Origin: Portulaca oleracea
Taxonomy: Eukaryota > Streptophyta > Magnoliopsida > Caryophyllales > Portulacaceae
Assembly: GCA_029582165.1 (NCBI GenBank)
Contig: CM055890.1
Location: 5,207,787-5,271,786 of the forward strand
Reading direction: 5' to 3'
Length of the DNA stretch: 64,000 nucleotides
Shown piece by piece: positions 33,101-44,770 of this stretch. The translations under genes and the position numbers were made by a program. The notes under the pieces were generated by a model, which was given only the letters and a program-made list of their open reading frames with translations, was not told where the DNA came from and did not search any database. Each line of letters begins with the position of its first letter. Within the stretch, counting starts at the first letter, position 1.

Positions 33101-34300
33101 CCGTGAATTTTGTCTGACCACTCATTCTTAATCCTACGAGGTCGTTGCTGTACCGGCTCAGCATCCGGGTAGAGTGGAATTGCATGTTCAGTGATCTCTT
33201 TGTCAATCCCGGGCATGTCTTTGTAAGACCAAGCGAAGACATCTACGAACTCCCTTAGAAGCAAGGTGAACTCCTGTTGCTCCTCTAGGGTTAATGTTTT
33301 GCCAATTTTCAGTTCCCGGGGAGTTTCAGGCATCCCCACATTGATGGCGATGGTTTCTTCGACATGTGCCATGTGATTCTCGTGGTCATTCATGGCTTGC
33401 GTTAATTCATTAAAGTCTTTTAAAGGTTCATCATCAAATTCATAGTTATTAGCACAACAATTAGGGAGAAGAGAAGAAGAACAGAGATACTCAGAAACGT
33501 TCATTTCATTGATTACAGAAATGGATACAAACTTATCAGGATTGGGGCTAATCCCAGCTAACACTAGGGTACATTTATTGTTAATAGCATCGACCCAGGT
33601 TACTTTGTGGCAGTACCCATCAGCAGAGATCATGGCGCTTGGGTCAAATTCAGAGTTGGAGAACACAGAAACCAACGAGTCCGCCTCTTTTTCTTTAAGG
33701 CTTGTGGATCATAATCCTTCTTTAAACGGCGAAATTCCTCCAACATGTTGTCCATAGCCTCTCTTTGTTGTTCTATATGTTGGTCTTGAAACTCAAGGTG
33801 CTCCCGGACCTTTTTCTCATGGTGAACGACCGAATGTAGGACCGTATCTTGTAGATTGTCCCTCAGTTCTTCTAAGCGATTCTGAGTCACTCCTCTATGG
33901 TGATAATTGTCTTCGTCATCGCTGGCCCATATGCAATTTATGGTAAGGGATGTTGGATCTTCAGGAGCAGGAATCACTTCTGTTCTTATAGGGCTTGGAT
34001 TTGATGGAGGAGCCACAGATTCATACCTCGCCTGATTATGCCTTCCCGACCTAGTTAAGAATGTAGTACTAGGTGGAGCCTCTTCTTCCTTAACGGACCA
34101 GAAATCGTCATTAGGACCTTCTTCATACACATCTTCTTCATCACTAACCCAAATGTCAACTCTTCAAGAAGGAGTGTCGGTGCTCCTTCGTCGGTGATAC
34201 ATTCGGATGGATCAAAAGTACCCTCTCCCACAAAGATGGCATGATTTGGGAGATGATTGCTTTTGTTATTGAGTTTATTTGCACCTTTAGGCATCGGCAA
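30128..34300 (-). pseudogene. Tat-clade pol (linker, RT, RNase H, second RNase H, integrase), copy A
   Basis: Domains in minus-strand order: acidic linker (34300-33630); RT (33675-32611) with FRDLNKASPKDCFPLPHI, PWGTFCYTVMSFGLKN and catalytic YVDD; RT thumb and Ty3 RNase H (32450-31840; LHYLTISSSAMGAMLAQESD, SRYSEIEKIALALVWSTKKL); a second, plant-type RNase H (about 31850-31450; LHFDGA, APEYEACVLGLHVALEMG, FGDSSLIVHQ, ELADALAKL); integrase zinc region (near 31130), core (30924-30365) and C-terminal GPY/F module (30331-30128; FAPNWKGPYIV). The dual RNase H is diagnostic of the Tat clade. Frameshifts near 30780, 31130 and 32450, and a stop just before MCVDFRDL (32998), kill it. I could not find a protease active site. 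Confidence 0.85.
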
Positions 34301-35687
34301 GCCCTAGAACGAATCATCTTCTCAATCTGATTCTTAAGCGTTCAACACCGCTCAGTGTCATGACCTCTGGTTCGATGGTACTTGCAGTAAGCATTGTTGT
34401 TCCATTCCGGTTCCTTAGTCTAAGGTTCAAGTCTAGGTACTGGCAACTAGATTTTGTTCGATTTTAGCAATCGGTCCAAAGCTTCGGCATAAGTCATATC
34501 AAGTGGGGTATATGAATCGTATTGGAAGTAGGTCGTCTTTGGAGGCGGACCACGATTCACATTCTGTACAAAGCTTGTCTCAGCCACCTTGGGAGCATTG
34601 GTGGTCCTTCTTCCCACGTTGTTTCCCTTCCATATCTAGGACGCAGCGGTCCTTTCCTTGCGCGCTTCTAGCTTAGGACATAACTTCTTCAAGTACTCAA
34701 AACTCTCAACCACATGAAAGTCTAATTGTTGCGCCAGACTTGGTTTTAACCACGGAACAATGTCTCCAACTGCATTTTTATGGGAATAATGTTGGTCACC
34801 TGAGATAGCTTGCATGCCACCTCTCATAGTAGGCCGTGAACGACTCATTTTCTCCTTGTCGAATAGCCATGATGTCTGTCAAAGGTCACCTTATCTTTAT
34901 GGGTCTTACTGTAATGCTCGATAAATGCTCTACGCAAAGCAGTCCAATCTCCTCGTACCTCCAGATGAAGGGTGTAGTACTAGTTTAATGCTTCATCATT
35001 CACCGACGATGGGAAAACTTGCTTGTAATGCTCGGTAGTGACACCTCGAAGTGGCATCACTCGATTGAACACCCGCACATGATGGGTTGGATTGTCAGAT
35101 GGGTAGAACTTCTTCAGTGGAATATCCATCTTTCCCACTATATTAGCATTGATGTCAGCGGGTGGTTCGAACTCGACGAACTGATTGGTGAAGGTTGGCA
35201 TCTGGCTCACAGCATCTTTGAACACATTCAGTTGAGTCTTTATGTCTTGGATGACAGGGTCATCACGTAACTCAGCCTTGGCCTGGACAGTTTGAGGAAC
35301 AGTTACTCACGGCGGCGGCCTTGGTGTTAGGTCATCAGGCACTTCTATGACCACTCCAGCATTGGAACTTTCGCCTACCTTCCCTTTGCCTTTGTCACCC
35401 ATAGGATTAGGAAGAATTTCCATCTCATCATTGTCCGCCATTCCCATTCGCATACTGATGCATTGCACAGCCTCCAAAACACCATTTAGGGTCTCCTGCT
35501 GTTGCTCTATGCGAGTATCTTGCCTTTGGATAAGTTCTCACTACCGAGCGATGTGCTCATCAGTTTTCTTCTCTTATTATAACGCATCAAAAGTGATTTA
35601 GCCCTCAACTTGCTTGAACTTCTCCTCAAGAAGTTTGACTAAGGCTTCTTGGACTTAGTTGCCCTTGTGATTTTCTTCGGCAAACAT
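34301..35687 (-). pseudogene. Tat-clade gag with zinc-knuckle-like motif, copy A
   Basis: The minus strand from ATG 35687 reads MFAEEN. A private stop follows (TAA, near 35657; CAA in copy B), then a 81-codon stretch (35225-34980) with VEFEPPADINANIVGKMDIP and HHVRVFNRVMPLRG. The retrotransposon gag core continues in broken frames to 34452. CKYHRTRGHDTERC (about 34385-34345) is a zinc-knuckle-like motif. Compared with copy B, copy A has single-base indels near 34749, 34811 and 34880, so its gag core frame is shattered. A stop before YNTLHLEV (34980) is shared with copy B and so predates the duplication. Confidence 0.75.
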
Positions 35688-36827
35688 GTCGAATTGCAGA
35701 CGACGAGAAGTTTTGGACCTGGGTGCTGACGAAACGAAGACCGGGTTACGGATCAAGCGACCTGTTGGGCCGGGGATCCAAGCTAAACTCGGGTCTCCTA
35801 TGTTGACTACACTAAAACCACACACAATTCAGAGATTGACCTTTTATTGACCCCGAAACCCGACTTGATGGATGCATGACCTAGTGGACCTACATGGGAC
35901 TTACTAATATGCACAATCTACATGCCTTACCGGACAAGGTGACTTACCCGGGATATGGGTTTGCATGACCTTAACTCTACATGAGCCTAAATGACTATTG
36001 ATCATCCTGAAGGTCCGGATAAAACCGAACACAGCGAGTCAAGACCGAGTACGGGAGTTCAAATCAATGTTTCTCAATTCGGATAAGCCCCATCCACAGG
36101 CTGACCATTTTAAGGAGAATCCGTAACTTAGACACCCTACCTAAGCCTACTCAAGCCGTACTGATTATTATGCGGACTAGAATGATGATCAACAAGACTG
36201 ACCGCCTGACGCCTTTCTATTCTATTTTATTTTAATCTATTTGTTTGGGAAAACGGATATCGTAAAGGACTTGATGAAACCAACGACGGGTGAGTTTTAA
36301 TTAACTTACGGATTTAATTGATAAACCCAACATGGTTGCGCCTAACCACGGGTCGGCCATGAATGTGATGGATTCAAAAATTAACTCAATAAATTAATCC
36401 ACTCGAACCTGATGATTATCACACAGTCTAAGACTTTACCCATTTTCTTTTGTTGGACTTTTAAGCAGGTTTATTGGACCTTCGTTGAGAAAATGTCATA
36501 AAGGGCCATATAGAATCAACAAAGGCGAGTTGAGTTTACTTTATGAACCAAGACAATTAACCTTTATAGATAAATGGGCCCAACCACTGGGTCAACCATA
36601 ATTTTTGAGGTTAATTAACTTGGTCGGTAAACATGACTCTTCTTAGCCCAATGGCTACTATATGAACTAGAACAACACTTCTAAATTTGAGTCGACTCTT
36701 TTACAACGAATTTAAACACGTAGCACATAGCATACATATGAACAAAGGGGTATCCTAAACCAAGGCTCTATGTGCGAAACGGTTTATTGGCTGGATAAGG
36801 CTTAACGGCTTATGTACTCGCCCTGGT
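35688..36827 (-). other. 5' leader of Tat element 1, truncated at duplication junction, copy A
   Basis: Sequence upstream of gag on the minus strand, with no credible gene. It matches 58492-59631 in copy B. It ends at the duplication junction (36826-36828), so copy A lacks the last part of the leader, the PBS and the 5' LTR, and has no promoter of its own for gag-pol. Confidence 0.75.
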
Positions 36828-36946
36828 AAAAACATTATGTGTCGGTTAGCACCTACATTATGAGGCCACACACTAAAATACCAAAATGTTAGTTTATTAT
36901 ATGTATTTATTGACGTAAATAAATAAATAAATAAAACTATTTAACA

Positions 36947-38918
36947 TCAACAACATCCATACCTTCCTTCGCATGGTCGAATCACATACTTATCACCCAT
37001 CTTTTCAGCATTCTTCCGCGGCACCTCTATCCACTGTTTGTACTCCGCATTCTCTTCCTCCTCTTTTTCCTCTTCCTCTTCATCTCCCTCTCCCTCTCCT
37101 TCTCCCTCTCCATCTCCATCTCCCTCTCCCTCTCCCTCTCCCTCTCCATCTCCATCACCCCTTCCCCGTCCCTCCCCCTCCTCCCCATATTCATGCCCAG
37201 TGGATTGTTCATGCATCTCCATACTGGTGGATCGGGATGCGGTCACATGTCTCTCCTGATTTATGTGTCGAGATGCGAGCTCACACATCTCCTGGTTAGA
37301 GGGTGTATTGTAGTTATGAAACATACCCCCGGGGTTAACCATTATGTTATCTCCAAAGAAGTAATTCATTCCTTCAACCATGGAATGATCTAGTATGGTA
37401 CCCGTCACGACGTTTGAGGAGTCCATTTGAGAATTGAATGGAGTCTGGCTCGATATAGTCTCCATTTGAGGGATGTATGGAGTCTGGCTCGAGTTGGCCT
37501 CCCCTCGTCCACGTGTACGTTGGATCCCTCCACGTGTTTATCCTACTTTCAATATCGTTTATCCTTATGCACTTCGACGAATGGGCACAACTTTGGTGTA
37601 CGTGCGCCTCGTACAGGTGTATTGTCAAACCATCCACACATAAACAAGACACACACCCTATTCGTGTGGCCCATATAGTGTAGTGCAACAACTTCTTGGA
37701 GAACACCATATAAGTCATCAACAAATCCACCCTCCCCAGTTCCTTTCACACACACTCCGGCACTATAGGAAGCGACATTATTACTCCTTGCTTGTGTATG
37801 GAACATAAACCCATTCACCCGATAAGCACTCCAAGTGGTCACCTTAGGGGAAGGCTTTGAAGCTAACTGGTAAAGTTGTATATGACGTTCATCATCGTAA
37901 AAACGAATTGCGTCCCAATTCTCCTACAATGTGTTAGCATACATCAAATTAAGTGTTGAATAATGAGAAACAAAGCTAATGATGAAACCCTAAAGACACC
38001 TTCTTCGCGCTTATTTTCAGCATGCCATCTCATATGCGCCGCAGTGTTTTTGGAGGCATACAAACGTTGGAGTCTAGGCGTTAATGGAAAGTAGAGCATC
38101 CTCTTATATGGAATAGATTTATTTCTATTACTTGACGAGTTTTCTAACTTTTACCTAGGATGCCTGAAAGATTTACATTCATCAAGAAGAGAATCATCCT
38201 TATAGTAAATCATGCATCCATCAGGGCAACAGTCAATTGTTTCATAACTCATCCCCAACTTCTTCACTTTCTTTTTCAACTCATTGTAATTTTTCGGAAC
38301 AAGGTTTGGTTGAGGGCAGCTCTCGCTCATTAGCTCCATGATATCGTCCATTGCTTGCTCAGTCAAATTGTGCCTCGACTTTTGACTCATAAGTCTCACG
38401 GCATTAGAAAACTCAGTGTGAGTAGCGCACCCTTCCCATAGAGGTCATTGAGCAGCTTCAAGCATATCATAGAACTCTTCAGCTTGTGCATTAGGTAACT
38501 CGTTCGCCATGATGAAATTATTCATCATATCTTCCGCCCTATCGATGTACGTTGGCTGGTTGGCTTCATTATTTGTGTGATGACTACTTGTTGGTTCAGA
38601 TTCATTATAGGCGTCGCCACCACTACTAGCTCCATAGTCAAAGTCACCATTTAATTCCCCATGGCATGTCCAGTACCAATATCTCTCCACAAATCCCCAC
38701 ATATGCAAACGAACTTTTACTTCCGCGGGGGACAATATTTTAATATTCTTACACTTCACACAAGGACATCTATATTTTCCAGTTCGCTCGTACTCGTAGG
38801 ATGACATCCTAGCGAATTGGTCAAAATTCTCTACGTCAACAGCCCAATCTTGCCTAATAACTCTCCTATGTGGCTCAAGCCTCTTATACATCCACTGACG
38901 ATGTGGTGGCCCCTCCAT
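36947..38918 (-). pseudogene. CACTA TNP2-like transposase remnant, copy B
   Basis: Same domain order as copy A: transposase-associated N-terminus from ATG 38918 (YRCPCVKCKN), DUF4216-like part (37842-37549), acidic C-terminus (37465-36947). A TGA at 38447 (CGA in copy A) ends the N-terminal frame after 157 codons. The 14 bp deleted in copy A are present, so MDDIMELMSESCPQPNLVPK to KKLGMSYETIDCCPDGCMIY reads through (38399-38151). The catalytic core is missing, as in copy A. Confidence 0.8.
37083..37155. repeat. (CCCTCT)n minisatellite, copy B
   Basis: A shorter version of 14318-14415, in frame with the acidic C-terminal tail. Confidence 0.85.
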
Positions 38919-40140
38919 AATATCGATCTAATTAATAGTAGAATGAAAACGAAATTATTAAATATAAAAGTTACATGCACTGACAATGATAATGTACATT
39001 ATCAAATTATTAAATATAAAAATGACGTACATTATCAAATGACTAAATATAAAAGTTACGTACGCACAAATTAAATTGTTAAAGATTATACGTATAATAC
39101 TCGATTTTTTTATATGATAATGAAATTAACGAACTAGATTACTGATTAATATAACATAATTTTAATTTTAAAAAATGAATATAATACAAAATTACCTTAA
39201 CAAGACGAATTGTCAAGTTCTTCAATTCACTTTGAGATAGAGCAAATTCCAAACTGTTGGCCTAGAAGTAAAAAAAAAAAAATTTCCAAATGTAGTTATA
39301 AACATTGTGACAATATATATGATAATATATGATAATTATTAATATGTGTAAAGATACTAATTAAATTCCTTCAAATTTTTCAATAAACTCACAAAATAAA
39401 ACTCTAACTAATTTAATTTCATCTGTAATTAAATTGAACTCTAAACCTAATTACACTTAATTATATCTAACTAATTAAATATAAATTACACATAATGAAT
39501 TTAATTTCAAAAATCTCGTGGGGTGGATGACATCCTAGTAATTTGGTGGAATGACATCATACATATGGGATAAATTTAACCTCAATATATTAAATATAAA
39601 TTATATATAATGAATTAAATATAAATTAGTCATAGTTCTCGTCGAAAAATAAAAACACACAAGAAATTTATAATACCATATCTTTTTAATTCAAGCAAGG
39701 TAAAAATATATAATTACAAAGATCAACATAAAACATCACAACATTTACCATATTATACACAAATTACTCAATTTTTTCACATGATAATGAAATAACTAAC
39801 TAAATTACTTATTAATAATATAATTTTTTTAAAAAAATGTAATATAAAATTACCTTTAACAATTTTTGGTGGAGATAAATTGGAGCACACCGAACTCTTC
39901 TATCTCTTCCCAAATTTGAAAGTGAAAAGTGAAAATGTAATTTTGAAAGTGAGAAGTGAAAATATAATTTTGAAAGTGAGCCGGCATATACAATGAGAAT
40001 TGGCATATACAATGAGAATTGAGATAGAGAAAATAGAGTAATTAATAATGAAATAAATGTAATGTTAATATTTTCACCTACCAATTTTTACCGTTCAAAC
40101 TTATCATAATTTCCCTATTTTTATTTTTTTTCCTCTTTCT
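38919..40140. other. AT-rich CACTA interior, copy B
   Basis: Gene-free counterpart of 16165-17380, with small indels only. Confidence 0.6.
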
Positions 40141-40691
40141 CGAGTGGCACTAGATCCTTTTTTTTTTCTTTTCCTTTTTCTTCTTTATGTTTCTCGAGTG
40201 CCTCTAGCTAAGATTTTATTTTTTTTCTTTTCCTTTTTCTTCTATTGTGTTTTTCGAGTGGCACTTGATTTGTATTCATTTTTTTTTCTTTTCCTTTTTC
40301 TTTATGAGTCTCTAGATTTAACTTTTTTATTTTTATTTTTTGCTTTTTAATAGTAATTTTATTTTATTTAATTTTTATCCTTTCTTTGTCTTTTTCTGAG
40401 GCTCTCAATTGTCCCTCAGAAACTTTTGATTTTAATTTTTTTCCTTCATATCTGAATTGTAATTTTATTTAATTTTCCTTTTTTTTCTTTTTTTTTTGGA
40501 GTGTCTCTACATCGAGTGGCCATTGAGATGCTTCCATTTTAATTTTTTTTAAATTCTTGTGTGACATTGATTTCTTATTGCACTCGATATTTCAATTTTT
40601 TAATTTTAGTTTTATATATTAGCTTTAAATTTTCGACTGGTTTCTTCCACTCGAGATATTACACTCGACAATTACAAGATTTCTACCAGTG

Positions 40692-41436
40692 ACGTAGGGT
40701 TTGGTTGGGGAAAACAATAGCACAAAAAGAAGGAAAAGAAAGAAGAGGAAGAATAGAGGAGAAGGAAGAAGAAGAAGAAGAAGAAGAAGAAGAAGAAGAA
40801 GAAGAAGAAGAAGAAGAAGAAGAAGATGAAGAAGAGAAAGAGAAATGGAGGAAGGAGAGGAGAATGGAGAGAAGCTGGGGTGGCGGTGGTTTGGTCGCCC
40901 AGCAGCAACATGTAGCAACAGCAGTAAAATAGTACTGCATTAGGGAAGAAAAAAATAGGAGAAAGAGAGAGAGGAGAGAGAGAGAGACACGTGTGGATGA
41001 GACATTGGGCAAGGGAAATGGTTTGCATGGGTAGTGGACTATCAAATTTGCAGCAATACGGTTAAAAACAACTTGGGAAAGGGTTTTGGTAAAATCAGAA
41101 GAAATAAGAAAGAAACGGATGGGTAAAGTGATGTCATCCCCATCACATCATCAAAACAATAAAAAGAAACATTCCTTAAAAAATAACAATATAAATCCCC
41201 AAAAATTAATAACAGATAATATAATAAGAATTAGATAAAATTTCCACAACTGATAAAAATAAATTATGCCCGAAACCCAAAAATTCCTAACTGATATTTT
41301 TAAGATTCTAAAAATTCCAACGAACTCACTCGCAATCCTTAAAGCTCCGTGTGAAACAGATAAACATAGTAACTGATAAAAACGTTCGTTAGGCAATTTT
41401 AAGGGCAACTACATTAATATTTTCCGGGGTTTTACA
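40692..41436 (-). mobile_element. LTR fragment of the tRNA-Met-primed element (copy B)
   Basis: Counterpart of 17932-18643, ending ...CCGGGGTTTTACA at 41436. The internal (GAA)n tract (40765-40835) and its surroundings are about 33 bp longer than in copy A. Only this LTR part was duplicated; the PBS-proximal part exists once (10686-12950). Confidence 0.7.
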
Positions 41437-42104
41437 TTCCGTTTAAAGGGAATTTTAGTACCCCATATAAGCTGTGGAACCAAATAAAACCAAATCTAAA
41501 GTATTTTAAGATTTGGGGTTGTAGGGCCATTGTAAGGGTCCTGGAACCTAAGAAAAGGAAATTAGGTAAAAGGGGAATTGAGTGCATCTTTATAGGCTAT
41601 GCTCAAGATAACAAAGCCTATAGGTTTTTAGTGGTTGAGCCAAAAGTACATATCGGTAAATATCATTATGGAATCAATAGATGCTATTTTTTATGAGACT
41701 AGGTTCTCTTCAATTCCTAGACCTAAAGATAGCTCAAGAAATTGTTCTTCTTATTGAGCCTTGTGATGAAAATCATGAGGATACTTCCATACAAGATGAT
41801 CTTCCAAGTCATGATGAAGAAGATGAAAGTATTGAATTAAGGAGGAGGTAAAGATCAAGGAACCAAAGGATTTTGGTTTGGACTTCTTTGTTTATTTGGT
41901 ACAAGGATCAAGGGACTCAATTACAAGTGAGATCCTATGTGTGTACAACATTGATAAAGATCCAAAGACTTTTAAAGAAGCTATGCAATCTCATGATGCT
42001 TCTTTGTGGAAAGAAGCGGTACAAGATGAGATTTATGCTATGAGGGAAAATAATGTTTGGATATTGGTAGATCTTCCTCCAAGAAGTAAACCAATTACCT
42101 CTAA
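41437..42104 (+). pseudogene. Ty1/Copia integrase-RT fragment, copy B, part 1
   Basis: Counterpart of 18644-19311 with the same frameshift after the GYAQDNKAYRFLV motif and the same entry points of the flanking insertions. It ends at the TAA target duplication (42102-42104). Confidence 0.85.
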
Positions 42105-44358
42105 GGGCCCGTTTGGTGAGAATTCTGGAATGGGATAGAAATGGAATTAGAATCCTAGAGGGTTGGGTATGGAATTAGATTCCAAATTACAAAGTATTTG
42201 GTGAGAAATTAGAATGAAATTAAAATCGAACAAAAAAAAATTGTTTGGCTAGCAAGTTTGTAATGGAATCAAATTTATTATTTACTAAAATAATTGTAAA
42301 CCATTGTGATGGAGTTTCAGCAGGTCTTTTGCAAACCTGGACCTGGCTGGAGTTTTGAAGCATTGAAGGGTAGCAAGTTGATCACCCCTGGAGCCTGTGC
42401 AAAGGGCAGCTTTGGCCTTAGAACCAAAGTCCAATTGATGCAATTGGACCTTGGCAGAACCCCAACCTATGAAATCAGGGTTCATGTCTGTTACAAGGTC
42501 AAATGCAGGTTGCAGAAGACATGGCAATGGCATCTGGTGGTTTCTATGTAATCCTTGGCTCAAGTATGTGCACTGATCGAGGAGTGCAAGTGTGTGTTGT
42601 TCCAGAACATTTGCTTCAGCCAATTTGCTTAGATAGTGCAAGTTACATCAAGCAGCTGGACAATTTTGGTATTTCCAGCATTAATAAGGTCATTTGGTCA
42701 TTTTCCCCTTTAATGATCGAATGCCCTTGCTAGCTAATATAATCAGCTACTCTCAGCAGCCAAGGGAGATTAAAATAACTCAGTAGAAGCATGACTAAGG
42801 CAAGAAGAAGTAGCTGCTAGCCCAATCAGAACCAGCCAGCCACTTTTGTTTTTATTTTTCTGTATCTTTGATACAATATGATGTAATTATACTTTGTATT
42901 AGTCTTAAGCAGCTCAATTAGGCTTGTTAATTGAGCTTAGTAATATTTTAGAGGTTTCTTCCAGCTTAGGAAACCTTAATAGCTCGGTTAGAAGGCAACC
43001 TTGTATACTATCAAATTTTGCCATCATTTTCAATCAATGAATGAGTGAATGTTTATGAAATCAGTAGAGCTTGCTCCTGTGGGTCTGTGAGTGCCTCTAA
43101 AACTCTCAATTCTTTCTACTTGTCTGTAACTAAGCTTTGGCAAGCTTAGCATGTGTTAAGTAGAGCTCAGATTGTGTCCTGGTGGTGTGGACTGTATCCA
43201 GAACATAGCTTAGGTATTGCCCTTGTGTTTCCTACTGTAGTGTGGTCTGTATCAGTTGGATACACAAGTTTCCTTGTTTTCCTTCTTTTTTTTTCACTCC
43301 TTGATGCTTTTCCATCCCTAGGAAAAGCTTTGGTAAAACAAACAAGGCCACGGAGGGTCTTTGGTGTTGTCCAGCTCAAGTGCACTTTGATTAAGTTGAG
43401 CTGCACATACATTACATGGTTATATCTTTGTTTACTATTATATAATTAAATATTACCTTACTTAATATAATATAATTTTAGATTTAAGAATTTTGTTAAT
43501 TGAAAACATACACATACAAATTTACTATTTTTTTCAATAATAATAATAATAATAATAACAATAATAATAATATATAGCAAATATTAATTGCCATATTTCC
43601 TCCCCATCTTCCTCTACCCCTCTGCCTTGTTCCTCCTTTTCGTATTTCACTGGTCCACCAACCACCAATCCCCCTCAATCCCTCATCTTACCTCCTTCTA
43701 CCTTCATTTTCCTTTCCCAGAAACTACTGCTCATCTCCTCCATCTCCATTCCTTCTGATTTTTTTAAATCCGCCTCCATAGAAGTAGAATCCACCGCCAT
43801 AAAAGTGTAATACGAGCAATGAAACTTTCTGGTTAGGGTTTAGGCCAGTCAGCTTGTGCATACGTACGAACACTCTTGTTTCCGGCAAAACGACATCTTC
43901 TTTATACTTGATGCCGGTGAGTGGGTCGACGCCCAGCGGGAATAAAGGTTTGGTGTCGGTGAATAGGTCGGTGGAAGCAGTCGTCGGTTTTAATGGTGGC
44001 CATTGACACCATGAGTTCTCCCATTTTGGATTGGATAGCATCGTTGGTTGGTGGATGAGATTCAATTGACAATAGTTGAGAAAACAATTTTTGTGGGAGG
44101 TATCAAAACATTGACGCCATGAATTCGATCGATGATTTTAATTTTTCTTGTTTCTTTTAAATATATAGACAATCCCTTAGGGATTGAAACTCATTCCCCT
44201 CATAGTTGGGAGGTATCAAATTTCCCCCATTTAGGTGGGATAAGGAATTCCAGGGAATTGAAATCTCATTCGACTTTGTGTTCTCCAAACAAAAAAATTA
44301 TGGAATTAGAGCCCATTCCATATCCATTCCATTCCTTTTTGGTTCACCAAACATACCC
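42105..44358. mobile_element. Harbinger-like DNA transposon with captured fragment, copy B
   Basis: Same ends (GGGCCCGTTTGG ... CCAAACATACCC) and TAA duplication (42102-42104, 44359-44361) as 19312-21722. Two deletions relative to copy A: 67 bp at a GAGTT microhomology (near 42315) and 68 bp at GGA (near 42350). The (AAT)n run is also shorter. Confidence 0.7.
43775..43942 (-). pseudogene. Captured carboxylesterase fragment, copy B
   Basis: Same fragment as 21139-21306, with LGVDPLTGIKYKEDVVLPET and YGGGFYF; the recognisable protein region has no amino-acid change. See copy A for the family argument. Confidence 0.6.
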
Positions 44359-44770
44359 TAAATGGATCTTTAAAAGGAAAAGAAGAGTAGATGGTACCGT
44401 AGAGAGGTATAAAGCCCAATGAGTTGTAAGGGGTTTTACTCAAAAGTATGGTATTAACTACTTTAATACATATGCACCGGTAGATAGGATAGCCTCAATA
44501 TGTGTGTTATTGGCTTTAGCTACTATCCATAAGCTAGTAATCCATCAAATGGATGTAAAAACGACATTCTTAAATGGAGAGCCAGAAGAGGAGGTCTATA
44601 TGGAACAACCTGAAGGGTTTATTGTTAAAGGTCAAGAGAAGAAAGTTTGTAAACTTATAAGGTCGTTATATGGACTTAAGCAAGCATCTAAACAATGGCA
44701 TCAAAAGTTTGATGAAGTAGTGCTTTCAAGTGGATATAAGATCAATGAATTAAATAAGTGCATATAATAT
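44359..44770 (+). pseudogene. Ty1/Copia reverse transcriptase fragment, copy B, part 2
   Basis: Better preserved than copy A. After one stop (TGA near 44420), VVRGFTQKYGINYFNTYAPV leads into an open frame to 44767 with HQMDVKTTFLNGEPEEEVYM, EQPEGF and LYGLKQASKQWHQKFDEV. These are classic Copia RT blocks upstream of the YVDD site. It is interrupted at 44770 by the Tat 3' LTR. Confidence 0.9.

Larger units (their letters stand above)
14070..36827. repeat. Tandem segmental duplication, copy A (22,758 bp)
   Basis: This segment is repeated directly as 36828-59631. Left context ...TTGAGTAAAAAC (14064-14075), junction ...CCCTGGTAAAAAC (36821-36833) and right end ...CCCTGGTGCATTC (59625-59637) share only GT at the crossover, a 2-bp microhomology. 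The copies are collinear throughout and differ by scattered substitutions and small indels. The segment spans the right part of CACTA, the rest of the LTR, Copia with the Harbinger-like insertion, and most of the Tat element. Confidence 0.95.
36828..40691 (-). mobile_element. CACTA element, 5'-truncated (copy B)
   Basis: This matches 14070-17931 and lacks the left TIR, left subterminal repeats and about 1.1 kb. The right TIR (TTTCTACCAGTG) ends at 40691, followed by ACG. With one end only, it cannot transpose. Confidence 0.9.
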
